From Lyngbya sp. PCC 8106 (GTDB lineage: Bacteria > Cyanobacteriota > Cyanobacteriia > Cyanobacteriales > Microcoleaceae), in contig NZ_AAVU01000084.1 in NCBI RefSeq assembly GCF_000169095.1, positions 1 to 11,408 on the forward strand: a stretch of DNA of 11,408 nucleotides, written 5' to 3'. The notes under the pieces are model-generated. The model saw only the letters and a program-made list of their open reading frames with translations, did no database searches and was not told the DNA's origin. Each line of letters opens with the position of its first letter. Position 1 is the stretch's first letter. This document shows, piece by piece, positions 5,461 through 11,408 of the stretch. Made by a program: the position numbers and the translations under genes.

Positions 5461-5492
5461 AGCTATGTTTAAAGTTATCAAATTTACCTAAA

Positions 5493-7115
5493 ATGAGTAA
5501 CAAAATCAGCCAAGCAAGTCTTACTTTTGGTGCAGCTTTTGCCGTACATGAACTCAATTTATCAACCGGAACAGGTGCAAGAGCTATATCGGGAATTCAC
5601 AAATATCTGGGACTAACTGAAGTAGAATTGCCAGGACAGGAGGGTTCTTTTGGCGAGTATAAAAACCTTCAGCCTGGGGTATATAAAATTGGGGTTTGGC
5701 TGGAAAGTCAGGAACGGGAAGCCGAATCAAAGGACGTTCTTTTTGCCTGGAATCAACGGGATATTATTGCGATTGCTGATACCAAATTTATCATGGGAAA
5801 AGATACAGGATTCTACGAAACAATTCCTTTGATGATCGCTGAGGTAGAAGTTCCTTACGGTAGTCTTGCAATTATTTTAGTTGACGAAACTTCTAAAACG
5901 GGGACAACCATTGCTCACGTTACAGAGCTTTCACGAATCAAAGATTTACCTTACCCAGTTCCGATAGTTTACGATAACCAACAATACGAAATATTCGGTT
6001 CAGGAGGATATAATCAACCCTATGGCTATGCAAACACAGGTTCGGGTTCGCGTGCAGCTTCTAGTTTGGATGAGTTCATGGGATTTTCTGACCCAATAAT
6101 TCAACAGGGAGTTGAGGGTTTAATTCCAACCGAGGGAAGTATTATTTCCTATTCTGTTACGCCAGGACAATATAAAATTATTTGGGAGTTGATTTCCAGC
6201 GATAACAACTTAACAAATGACGGTTTCTTTATCTGGAATGGTAACGAATTACTACTTGGAGGAAAAAGGGAACTCTGCACCTATCAAGTCAGTTCAACCC
6301 GTTTCAGTAGCGGAAAACTAACAAGTGAAATTCCTGTCTCCAAAAACCTTTATTTTATTCCATTTGATACCAAAACTAAGACCGGAACAACAGAAATCAG
6401 GATTCATCGCATTGAACGCATTGGCAACCTGAGCGGAATTTCTATTTTTCCAGCCCATATTTCTATCATCGAAAATCCATTAAAAATGGCAACAAAAGCT
6501 CTCAATTCCTATCGACATGAGCAGATGAAATTTCCCAATTCTCAGGAGATTATTACACCCCAAACCTACAGTTTAGAATCTTGGAATCTGGAATGGCAAC
6601 AAGGATACAATTGGTATTGGCATCACATTAATCCCGATGGACAGGATGATAGTATCTTAAATCAAGAGAAACAGAACTTTGATATTGGGATAGCCCTCGC
6701 TAATGAGAAATTTAAAAATGCCTTTTGTCAAACGATTGGGACGACGGGTTTGGAAACTTTAGCTATCTTTAATTATTCTGCGGAATTTGATGAAACTGCG
6801 GCACAGTTTGCTGGAGAAAGTGATGAGGATTTGTGGGCTTATTATCTACTGAAAGGCTTGTACAGTCTGGCTGCGGAGATTGGCAAGCGAAATAATATAG
6901 AGGAAAATATACTCACTACTATTATCCCAGAGGCTCACAACATTCTCAGTAAATATTTAGAAGAAATTCAAAAGTCGGGGCCATACAGTATGGAAATGCT
7001 AGCAAATTTCCTGCTACGAATTAAAGATGAAAATTACTTACCACCATTCTTTGAAAATCCCGAAATGTCACAGCAGCTTTATGATTTGTGGGTAGATTCT
7101 TGGGGATTGGATTAA
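5493..7115 (+). CDS. Unknown 540-residue protein with a duplicated domain
   Basis: The largest gene of the window. Residues of about 12-150 and 166-310 are two diverged copies of one beta-rich domain. STGTGARAISGIHKYLGL aligns with NTGSGSRAASSLDEFMGF, LQPGVYKIGVWLE with VTPGQYKIIWELI, VLFAWNQRDII with GFFIWNGNELL, and SKTGTTIAHVTELSRI with TKTGTTEIRIHRIERI. A linker (310-330) leads to a mainly helical, acidic C-terminus (331-540) with aromatic clusters (GYNWYWHHIN, DEDLWAYYLLKGLY, LYDLWVDSWGLD). There is no signal peptide, membrane segment or catalytic motif. The repeated beta domain could be a binding or virion-like module and the helical part a partner-binding domain, but that is conjecture. 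It ends at a strong terminator facing the convergent nuclease gene. Confidence 0.75.
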   Translation: MSNKISQASLTFGAAFAVHELNLSTGTGARAISGIHKYLGLTEVELPGQEGSFGEYKNLQPGVYKIGVWLESQEREAESKDVLFAWNQRDIIAIADTKFIMGKDTGFYETIPLMIAEVEVPYGSLAIILVDETSKTGTTIAHVTELSRIKDLPYPVPIVYDNQQYEIFGSGGYNQPYGYANTGSGSRAASSLDEFMGFSDPIIQQGVEGLIPTEGSIISYSVTPGQYKIIWELISSDNNLTNDGFFIWNGNELLLGGKRELCTYQVSSTRFSSGKLTSEIPVSKNLYFIPFDTKTKTGTTEIRIHRIERIGNLSGISIFPAHISIIENPLKMATKALNSYRHEQMKFPNSQEIITPQTYSLESWNLEWQQGYNWYWHHINPDGQDDSILNQEKQNFDIGIALANEKFKNAFCQTIGTTGLETLAIFNYSAEFDETAAQFAGESDEDLWAYYLLKGLYSLAAEIGKRNNIEENILTTIIPEAHNILSKYLEEIQKSGPYSMEMLANFLLRIKDENYLPPFFENPEMSQQLYDLWVDSWGLD

Positions 7116-7153
7116 AATATAAATTAAATGGTTTTCTAGGTTTATAAACTACT

Positions 7154-7183
7154 ATATCCTGAATGATTTCGGGGTATTTTTTT
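7154..7183 (+). terminator. Intrinsic terminator between convergent genes
   Basis: ATATCCTGAA (7154-7163) pairs with TTCGGGGTAT (7168-7177) over ten positions with two G-U pairs, around a TGAT loop, followed by six T (7178-7183). The T-tract serves only the plus strand; no terminator is seen for the minus-strand nuclease. Confidence 0.85.
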
Positions 7184-7196
7184 ATGGAATTTTATC

Positions 7197-7637
7197 TTAG
7201 AACATTCCTCTTTTATTGGGTAAAATAAAGTTGGAATCTCCCCATATTCCCACCTTTTCATGGAAGGCTTTTGTTTGGGATTTTATTAGTTTACAGAGAA
7301 GTGCAGAACTTCTTTTTGAAAGGTTATATTGAACAGTGGGTGGGACACAATAAGCGAGTCCCTGCAAGATTAATTTTACTTGAATATTCAGGCTTCTTGA
7401 ACCAATAAACCAATCAGCTTCAATCCTATCATACCTATCCGGCCCATATTCTTCAATCAAGAGTTGATTATTCTCCGCCAGGGACTCAACAAATTGCTTG
7501 GCTTTAATTCCCCATTCGGTATCAACTTCGGGGCAATCTATCCACCTAGCCCGACTGGTGAGAATTTGATGATTTCTGACAAATTTAACGGTATCTCCAT
7601 CGATAAAAGATGAGATTTCTATGGGAATTAGTACCAT
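7197..7637 (-). CDS. Staphylococcal-nuclease-like (thermonuclease family) protein
   Basis: A 146-residue SNase-fold protein. FIDGDTVKF (11-19) gives the calcium-binding D13/D15 region, SRARWIDCPE (28-37) gives R29, D34 and E37 (matching R35, D40 and E43 of the Staphylococcus enzyme), and DRYDRIEA (67-74) gives R71, matching R87. WGIKAKQFVESL and LNIQVKLILQGLA match the remaining core. The active-site set therefore looks complete. Such enzymes cut single- or double-stranded DNA or RNA using calcium. There is no signal peptide, unlike secreted thermonucleases, so it would act in the cytoplasm; related genes are common on cyanobacterial plasmids. The gene is separated by 154 bp of AT-rich sequence from the small-protein operon upstream and probably has its own promoter. 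Confidence 0.85.
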   Translation of the reverse strand: MVLIPIEISSFIDGDTVKFVRNHQILTSRARWIDCPEVDTEWGIKAKQFVESLAENNQLLIEEYGPDRYDRIEADWFIGSRSLNIQVKLILQGLAYCVPPTVQYNLSKRSSALLCKLIKSQTKAFHEKVGIWGDSNFILPNKRGMF

Positions 7638-7791
7638 TTTTTCAGGGATTTTTGCAGTTTTTTAAAATTTTATCCCCCTCCTTTTCTGAATTTTAACGTA
7701 TTTTTTCGGTAAAAATAAGACAGTTTTGAGAAATTAAATTGTACAAACTAGGAGCAAAAAACACTAAATTTTGAGTGGAAAATATCAAATT

Positions 7792-8121
7792 TCAGTTATT
7801 AGTTCGATAGTTTGAGGTATAAAGTGGATAGGAATCATACATTAAACGATTAGTTCGTCTCCAGGGTGAATTTTTACTATGTCCAAGTTGCTTTTCTTTT
7901 ATAGATTGCTCATATTGTTGTCTCCATTGACTATAATCAAAATCTGGCGGAAAAGTGATGGTAAATCCTGAACGATAACCATTATTTTTCTGTATAAAGC
8001 CCTGTTTTTTTAAGAACTTTGTTGTCAGCCCTAATTCTTGAAAGAAGCCTGTAAACCTTATCTTTCCATTTAATTTCAAGAGAATATCAGCCTGTTTATA
8101 GTTCATTATTTTTCTATTCAT
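7792..8121 (-). CDS. Unknown basic 109-residue protein, last gene of a minus-strand operon
   Basis: Its ATG (8119-8121) overlaps the stop of the preceding gene by four bases (ATGA), so it is translationally coupled. A second ATG lies at codon 6. The product is basic, with a helical N-terminus (YKQADILLKLNGKIRF). The core FFQELGLTTKFLKKQGFIQKNNG could be a small helix-turn-helix-like fold. The Arg- and Tyr-rich tail (WRRTNRLMYDSYPLYTSNYRTNN) looks disordered. No family is recognised. The charge would suit binding nucleic acid, but no motif proves it. Confidence 0.65.
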   Translation of the reverse strand: MNRKIMNYKQADILLKLNGKIRFTGFFQELGLTTKFLKKQGFIQKNNGYRSGFTITFPPDFDYSQWRQQYEQSIKEKQLGHSKNSPWRRTNRLMYDSYPLYTSNYRTNN

Positions 8122-8378
8122 ACCAGTGAATCTTGAATAGCAGCAAGTAAATTAACAAGGTTCTCAATAGATAGGTCTTTAATAGACTGTTTGATTTGTG
8201 GATGAATATTAGATTGGTGAGGTAACTGTTTTGCAATTTCAATGATTAGTGAATATCTGGCTTCTTCAGATAAGTTTTGTAGGAAAGCACCACAAGTATT
8301 TTCAAGTTGATAAAGAGCTTGTTGTTCAGATAAAGTTGTTGGTAATATCCATTGGTTGAGGGGTTTAACATCCATCAT
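8118..8378 (-). CDS. Unknown 86-residue helical protein, similar to the gene upstream
   Basis: An acidic, all-helical 86-residue protein, start ATG at 8376-8378 with AGGA six bases upstream. It begins two bases after the stop of the 8381-8668 gene and overlaps the next gene by ATGA, so the three genes form one operon. The segment LSEEARYSLIIEIAKQLPH resembles LTEKQRYNLILSLALNIQ in the neighbour, and LSIENLVNLLAAIQDSL resembles LTQLETLNLLIDLANEL, suggesting an old tandem duplication. The function is unknown. An in-frame ATG follows the first directly. Confidence 0.65.
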   Translation of the reverse strand: MMDVKPLNQWILPTTLSEQQALYQLENTCGAFLQNLSEEARYSLIIEIAKQLPHQSNIHPQIKQSIKDLSIENLVNLLAAIQDSLV

Positions 8379-8380
8379 AT

Positions 8381-8668
8381 TTATTCCTGTTTACATAATA
8401 AAAAAGCTTCTTGAATCTCAGTAGCTTTGAGTTCGTTAGCCAAATCGATTAATAAATTTAAAGTCTCTAATTGAGTTAGATGATTGAGAGATTCTACAAT
8501 TGCATAAAACTCGGAGTTGCAGGTAATAAAATAATGAGTTCTCAAGTCAACTAATGCGTCTAGGGGAGTGTGCGTATCAAAATGATTGGCACGGGTTTGA
8601 ATATTCAATGCTAAACTCAGGATGAGATTGTAACGTTGTTTTTCTGTTAGCTTTGAGAATTCCATCAT
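8381..8668 (-). CDS. Unknown 95-residue helical protein, first gene of the minus-strand operon
   Basis: Starts at ATG 8666-8668 (a second ATG follows directly) with a clear AAAGGAG Shine-Dalgarno at 8680-8686, 11 bases upstream. The product is helical: LTEKQRYNLILSLALNIQ at residues 7-24, a middle THTPLDALVDLRTHYF segment and LTQLETLNLLIDLANELKATEIQEAF near the end. It is probably a diverged copy of the 86-residue protein encoded just downstream. No enzyme motif is visible. The inverted repeat at 8717-8733 lies about 50 bases upstream of the start and may be the operator of this operon. Confidence 0.65.
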   Translation of the reverse strand: MMEFSKLTEKQRYNLILSLALNIQTRANHFDTHTPLDALVDLRTHYFITCNSEFYAIVESLNHLTQLETLNLLIDLANELKATEIQEAFLLCKQE

Positions 8669-8679
8669 TTAACTAAGTT

Positions 8680-8686
8680 CTCCTTT
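8680..8686 (-). promoter_or_regulatory. Shine-Dalgarno of the minus-strand operon
   Basis: AAAGGAG on the minus strand, 11 bases before the first ATG of the operon. It is the best Shine-Dalgarno in the window and contrasts with the weak or missing ones in the left-hand cassettes. Confidence 0.6.
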
Positions 8687-8716
8687 AAATTAAAAAGATA
8701 GACAAACCAGTGGATG

Positions 8717-8733
8717 TCGATATTCAGTATCGA
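8717..8733. promoter_or_regulatory. Inverted repeat TCGATA-N5-TATCGA, possible operator
   Basis: Perfect 6-bp arms separated by five bases (TTCAG), in the 5' region of the minus-strand operon. A second imperfect inverted repeat follows directly (GGGCAATT at 8734-8741 with AATTGTCC at 8753-8760). Confidence 0.5.
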
Positions 8734-8855
8734 GGGCAATTTTCTTCATTTGAATTGTCCTTAAATATTTGAGTTCTTAACTTTTGCGTTCAAGATATCT
8801 GAAGAAGTAAAGGTTAACTTCACTCTTTCCTTTGTTCTTTAACCACCATAGTAAG

Positions 8856-8872
8856 ATAGGTTGCATACCTAT
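8856..8872. promoter_or_regulatory. Inverted repeat ATAGGT-N5-ACCTAT, possible operator
   Basis: Perfect 6-bp arms with a 5-base spacer (TGCAT), the same geometry as the repeat at 8717-8733 but a different sequence. It lies 34 bases before the -35 of the rightward promoter, so it is a candidate binding site for a dimeric regulator. Confidence 0.5.
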
Positions 8873-8888
8873 GTCAACTGTAATAGTT

Positions 8889-8905
8889 TGCACACGCTGC
8901 ACACG
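8889..8905 (+). repeat. Direct repeat TGCACACG x2
   Basis: TGCACACG at 8889-8896 and again at 8898-8905, with one base between, ending directly at the putative -35. The spacing of nine bases is less than one helical turn, suitable for tandem binding by a ribbon-helix-helix protein such as the product of the next gene. Confidence 0.6.
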
Positions 8906-8934
8906 ATGACAGCAATTGACGTATAAAGGATAAT
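8906..8934 (+). promoter_or_regulatory. Sigma-70-like promoter of the rightward operon
   Basis: ATGACA (8906-8911, five of six matches to TTGACA), a 17-bp spacer and GATAAT (8929-8934, five of six matches to TATAAT). Transcription would start near 8941, about 24 bases before the GTG start at 8965. This is the best promoter match in the window. Confidence 0.55.
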
Positions 8935-8964
8935 TGGCTCAAGTGACCTACCTACCAATGAAAC

Positions 8965-9372
8965 GTGCCGATCAATAAACCAAGCACCCGGGTATTTTTT
9001 GACGAAGAAAATTTGCGTGTAAAGTTTAAACAACTTGCCGCGCAGCTTCGCATCTCTATGAGTCAGCGATTGATTCAGTTCATCAAAGCTGATGTTTCAA
9101 CTTGGGAGAACACGGGAGAGCCTTTAAATCTTGACCTGGTACAAAGCCAGCGAGAAATTCAAACAGACTCCCATGAGCAAAATGAACAGGAGGGCAACAG
9201 AGAAGATGAACAACTGGCGCTCGCCTGCTGGAAAAAGTTAGTTAACGGGACTATGCCCACACCACAAGAGATAACATTGTTATGCGGCGTTCTTGGGGTA
9301 TTGGAATACAGAGAGCTAGAGGAACGATTGAGATGTATTGCAAATAAAGGAAAAATAACCAATGGTGCATAA
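8965..9372 (+). CDS. Ribbon-helix-helix-type protein with acidic linker
   Basis: GTG start at 8965; an in-frame TGA at 8959 rules out a longer form, and the ATG at 8958 is in another frame that stops after six codons. The first 45 residues fit a ribbon-helix-helix domain: strand STRVFF (7-12), helix A ENLRVKFKQLAAQL, turn and helix B SMSQRLIQFIKADV, as in CopG/Arc-type DNA-binding dimers. A charged, Gln/Glu-rich linker (58-82) leads to a helical C-terminus (LALACWKKLVNG, LEYRELEERLRCI). It probably regulates its own promoter or acts in plasmid maintenance; the direct repeat TGCACACG upstream is a natural target. No ParA-type ATPase is adjacent. It overlaps the next gene by 11 bases. Confidence 0.65.
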   Translation: MPINKPSTRVFFDEENLRVKFKQLAAQLRISMSQRLIQFIKADVSTWENTGEPLNLDLVQSQREIQTDSHEQNEQEGNREDEQLALACWKKLVNGTMPTPQEITLLCGVLGVLEYRELEERLRCIANKGKITNGA

Positions 9373-10087
9373 AAACGCAATTACTCAAACCGATCTTGAA
9401 CTGTTGGCGCTTTACTGGGTTCGTATCGATAGCGATCATGTTGCGGTATTGGGTAACGACGGTTTGCCTTTACCCGTCCAACGAATCAAGCAGTTGACTG
9501 ATGCAGCTTGGGAAAAAATAGCCAGGGCTTGTGCGAACCAGGGTTATCGTCAGGCTGTTCTCTACAGCGATGATGGTAGACAATACCCAGTTCCCGCAGC
9601 GTTAATGGTTTCATCAGATAGCGGAGGACAGCACCGAGAGGACGGTGGACTTGGAAGTTCCTTTACCCCAGAACCCGTTAATAATTTAATCGAAGTACCG
9701 GAGCGAGAACTCACTATTGAAATGATGGAAGGTTCCGAGTTACCGACTTATATTAACGCCATTAAGACGACTCAAAAACAATATGTCAATTCAGCAGGGG
9801 CTAATGCTCAAGGGATGCCTCCCGAACAGTTTTTAGCGATCAATTCTTGTCTCGATCTCAACGATCCGTCAGAATTTGAGAGACGTATTGATCGGGTAGT
9901 GTCCGGTGAAACGCTCAGAGATTACGAGTATCAAGCTTGGCGCTGGTATTTTGACCCCAATGCCGGACGGTTCCGAGTCAAGCGAATGAATTTTGTTTCC
10001 AATTTCAGGTTAGTCCAATTCAACGGTCAGCCCTGTTGGTGGGGTCAAGTTTTGAGGGCATCGGAAATGCAATCTGGTCGTCTTTAG
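9362..10087 (+). CDS. Unknown 241-residue protein, second gene of the rightward operon
   Basis: The ATG at 9362 lies inside the end of the ribbon-helix-helix gene, with AAAGGA ten bases upstream, so the two are co-transcribed and probably coupled. The N-terminal 80 residues (LELLALYWVRIDSDHVAVLG, PVQRIKQLTDAAWEKIARACANQGYRQAVLYSDDGRQYPVP) look like a compact alpha/beta domain. A Gly/Ser-rich linker follows (83-103). The C-terminus contains PTYINAIKTTQKQYVNSAG, a SEFERRIDRVV helix and a tryptophan-rich end (YQAWRWYFDPNAGRFRV, QPCWWGQVLRA). I do not recognise the family. Its place after a DNA-binding protein suggests a partner role, but that is inference. Confidence 0.7.
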   Translation: MVHKNAITQTDLELLALYWVRIDSDHVAVLGNDGLPLPVQRIKQLTDAAWEKIARACANQGYRQAVLYSDDGRQYPVPAALMVSSDSGGQHREDGGLGSSFTPEPVNNLIEVPERELTIEMMEGSELPTYINAIKTTQKQYVNSAGANAQGMPPEQFLAINSCLDLNDPSEFERRIDRVVSGETLRDYEYQAWRWYFDPNAGRFRVKRMNFVSNFRLVQFNGQPCWWGQVLRASEMQSGRL

Positions 10088-10139
10088 TAATACATCTAAC
10101 GTCAAACTCCGCAATTTTGGCAATACAGGAACCACGCTT

Positions 10140-10529
10140 ATGACAATAGCTAAAATTTTGACTGGACAGGCAACTGAAACTAACCAATGGACTAATACCG
10201 TTGACTCGGATAATCCCGCAGTTCTCCAAAAAGCCAAAAATATTATCTCCAGCAATCTCTACTGTTCGTTGTCTACTTGTTCAACTGAAGGTGAACCCTG
10301 GATTTCCCCCCTATTATTTGTCTACGATGAAAACTGGAACCTCTACTGGAGTTCGGCTATAGTCTCTAAGCATTCCCAGAATATCTACTCTAACGCCGGG
10401 AAAGTTGCGATCGCTATCTACGGTTCACCGATTCCCGAAGGTACAGGTCAGGGGTTATATTTTACCGGAACCGCCACAGAAGTTGAGAGTGCTGAGGTTG
10501 GTGACGTACTCCAGACGTTCGTTGCTTAG
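10140..10529 (+). CDS. Pyridoxamine-5'-phosphate-oxidase-like flavoprotein, 3' end cut by a tnpB element
   Basis: The 129 residues match the split-barrel PNPOx-like FMN-binding fold. A helix (PAVLQKAKNIISS), NLYCSLSTCSTEGEPWISPLLFVYD (39-63), LYWSSAIVSKHSQNI (68-82, a typical FMN-contact loop), KVAIAIYG and GLYFTGTATEV (105-115) are in the family order. Members usually continue for a few dozen residues beyond this point; here the frame runs into TAG at 10527-10529, where the right end of a tnpB element begins. The gene is therefore probably truncated by insertion, and its last true host codon lies between about 10500 and 10525. A HIP1 octamer (10407-10414) fits cyanobacterial ancestry. The enzyme activity is not predictable; many relatives bind heme, F420 or FMN without oxidising pyridoxamine phosphate. 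Confidence 0.75.
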   Translation: MTIAKILTGQATETNQWTNTVDSDNPAVLQKAKNIISSNLYCSLSTCSTEGEPWISPLLFVYDENWNLYWSSAIVSKHSQNIYSNAGKVAIAIYGSPIPEGTGQGLYFTGTATEVESAEVGDVLQTFVA

Positions 10530-10540
10530 GCAACAGAACG
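10516..10540. repeat. Imperfect hairpin at the tnpB 3' end, probable IS200/IS605 right-end palindrome
   Basis: CGTTCGTTGC (10516-10525), TTAG loop and GCAAC-A-GAACG (10530-10540) form a 10-bp stem with one bulged A. It spans the tnpB stop codon. IS200/IS605 elements carry such a subterminal palindrome at the right end, just inside the cleavage site. The 3' part of tnpB next to it is also where an omega RNA (reRNA) would be made. Confidence 0.5.
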
Positions 10541-11408
10541 CTGGCTTCTCCTCTTCTTATTATCAGAAGATTTGCGTTTTATAGTGAGGCGAACGCCCAA
10601 CCCCACTTTTTTTATTAATATTGCCGAATTAATGTCTCTTGACATTGATGCACCACAAGCGCAAGAATGCCAACGATCTGATAATTCTTTAGGAACACGA
10701 TTAAGACAAATTGCACAATGTTGAGATGTACCTTTTGGATTGACTTTAACTACTTTCTTGCCAGCTTTTTCAGCTTTGCCAGGAAGTATCTCGCTAAGAA
10801 ATCCAGAGATACCAGCATCAGCAAAACTTTTGTTTAACCCAGATTTAGCTGATTGTCCATTAGGTAGAAATGTTCCATTTTCTCCCTGCTTAGGTTGATT
10901 TCGCCTAGACATATTGGATACCTTTAAGTCTTCAACAAATAAGACATCAGCTTTATCTAAGAGTTGATTAGCAATTTCATAGTGCCATTGTTTACGTTGC
11001 CTTGCGATCTTTTGATGAAGTTTCGCTACTTTTTGGTTGAGCTTTCTTCTGGCTTTAGACCCTAATTTTCTACGATCTCTTTTTGATTGAAGTTTAGCTA
11101 ATTTATCTTCGGATTGGCGATAGAATTTAGGGAGTTTAACAGCAGTTAAATCACTGCAAGCAACAAAAAACTCTAAACCACTATCAATACCTAAACTGTT
11201 TTCTTCTGTTGGTTGAATATCTACAGTTAGGCTAGGAACTGATTTATCTTCAAGTGTTAGTGTTACATACAAGCCATCAGCTTTTTGGGTAATTAAAGCT
11301 CTTTTAATTGTCAACCCATCAGTAAAGGACGATGTTGAATAAACTTAATATTGCCTAATTTGGGGAAAGTAATATGATTATTGTTAACACAATCAGGCTT
11401 AATAGAAG
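10526..11408 (-). pseudogene. tnpB: TnpB (RNA-guided endonuclease of IS200/IS605-type elements), frameshifted and 5' partial
   Basis: The 262-codon frame ending at 10526 (possible TTG start at 11312-11314) holds the C-terminal two thirds of TnpB. RuvC-I aspartate D44 is in LGIDSGLEFF, RuvC-II glutamate E128 in LFVEDLKVSNM, zinc-finger cysteines C200, C203, C218 and C220, and RuvC-III D227 in SRDINSA. The N-terminal part continues in another frame from the window edge to TGA at 11311-11313, reading HITFPKLGNIKFIQHRPLL. It joins DGLTIKRALITQKADG in the first frame, as expected for the uninterrupted family sequence. One base appears to be missing near 11323. All catalytic residues remain, but without the upstream part the protein is unlikely to work. 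No tnpA is visible. The left end lies outside the window. Confidence 0.85.

Larger units (their letters stand above)
10516..11408 (-). mobile_element. IS200/IS605-type tnpB element, right end and body, left end outside the window
   Basis: The element is defined by the tnpB pseudogene and the hairpin at its 3' end. It interrupts the 3' part of the flavoprotein gene in the opposite orientation. The exact right boundary (somewhere at about 10500-10525) cannot be fixed without an uninterrupted copy of the target gene. Confidence 0.6.

Noticed and set aside
5650..5832. Plus-strand 60-codon frame inside the large gene
   Set aside because: It is out of frame with the duplicated-domain protein, whose internal repeat supports the main frame.
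8889..8905. TGCACACG repeats as a replication origin
   Set aside because: There are only two copies, no Rep gene and no AT-rich unwinding block with DnaA boxes; an operator next to the promoter is simpler.
8958..8978. ATG-started mini ORF (MKRADQ) overlapping the GTG start of the ribbon-helix-helix gene
   Set aside because: It has six codons only and no Shine-Dalgarno; the GTG frame gives a good domain match.
9159..9439. Two minus-strand frames opposite the ribbon-helix-helix operon
   Set aside because: They show no family features, are antisense to two overlapping plus-strand genes and lack start signals.
10010..10255. Minus-strand frames across the gap before the flavoprotein gene
   Set aside because: They have no recognisable motif and overlap two supported plus-strand genes.
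11311..11330. Programmed frameshift in tnpB
   Set aside because: No slippery heptamer of the A- or U-type is seen at the junction, and tnpB genes are not known to need frameshifting; mutation or sequencing error is simpler.
1..11408. tRNA, rRNA or CRISPR loci
   Set aside because: No cloverleaf with a conserved T-loop, no rRNA segment and no spaced repeat array was seen on either strand by eye.

Overview
The window looks like accessory DNA, probably a plasmid or an integrated mobile element, of a filamentous-type cyanobacterium. The evidence is an AT-rich composition, two copies of the cyanobacterial HIP1 octamer GCGATCGC (4108-4115, 10407-10414), many small proteins of a kind known only as cyanobacterial hypotheticals, few Shine-Dalgarno sequences on the plus-strand genes, and a TnpB-type element at the right edge. 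No ribosomal, photosynthetic or core metabolic gene is present. The host assignment is inference.

Left block (1-7196, all plus strand). This is an unusually regular series of single-gene cassettes. Most genes end in their own strong intrinsic terminator. About 38-42 bases before the next start codon, usually right after the terminator T-tract, lies a CTACCGC(C) box, often followed by a TTGTTGTTTTTTG-like tract. The cargo, in order, is: a partial cyanobacterial hypothetical; a small AlkB-like 2-oxoglutarate/Fe(II) oxygenase; a 52-residue ORF; a SLOG (YpsA/DUF1273-like) nucleotide-binding protein translationally coupled to a small winged-helix protein; two unknown small proteins; a coiled-coil protein; an unknown 245-residue protein preceded by a CTGAAA hexamer repeat; a phage Gp37/Gp68 (DUF5131) three-cysteine protein; and a 540-residue protein with two copies of one domain plus a helical C-terminus. 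The density of terminators and the repeated leader are the most striking features of the window. They suggest either a dedicated promoter or leader element per gene, or an antitermination scheme.

Middle block (7197-8668, minus strand). A staphylococcal-nuclease-fold nuclease is followed upstream by a compact three-gene operon of small unknown proteins. Two of these proteins look like diverged copies of each other. A 296-bp divergent intergenic region follows (8669-8964). It carries two inverted repeats of identical 6-5-6 geometry, an 8-bp direct repeat and a good sigma-70-like promoter pointing right.

Right block (8965-11408). A ribbon-helix-helix-type protein overlaps an unknown 241-residue gene (probable two-gene operon). 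A pyridoxamine-5'-phosphate-oxidase-like flavoprotein gene follows and stops early, where it meets the 3' end of a minus-strand IS200/IS605-type tnpB element. That tnpB keeps its RuvC and zinc-finger residues but is split by a one-base frameshift near 11323 and runs off the window. An imperfect hairpin at 10516-10540 is probably the subterminal palindrome of the element's right end.
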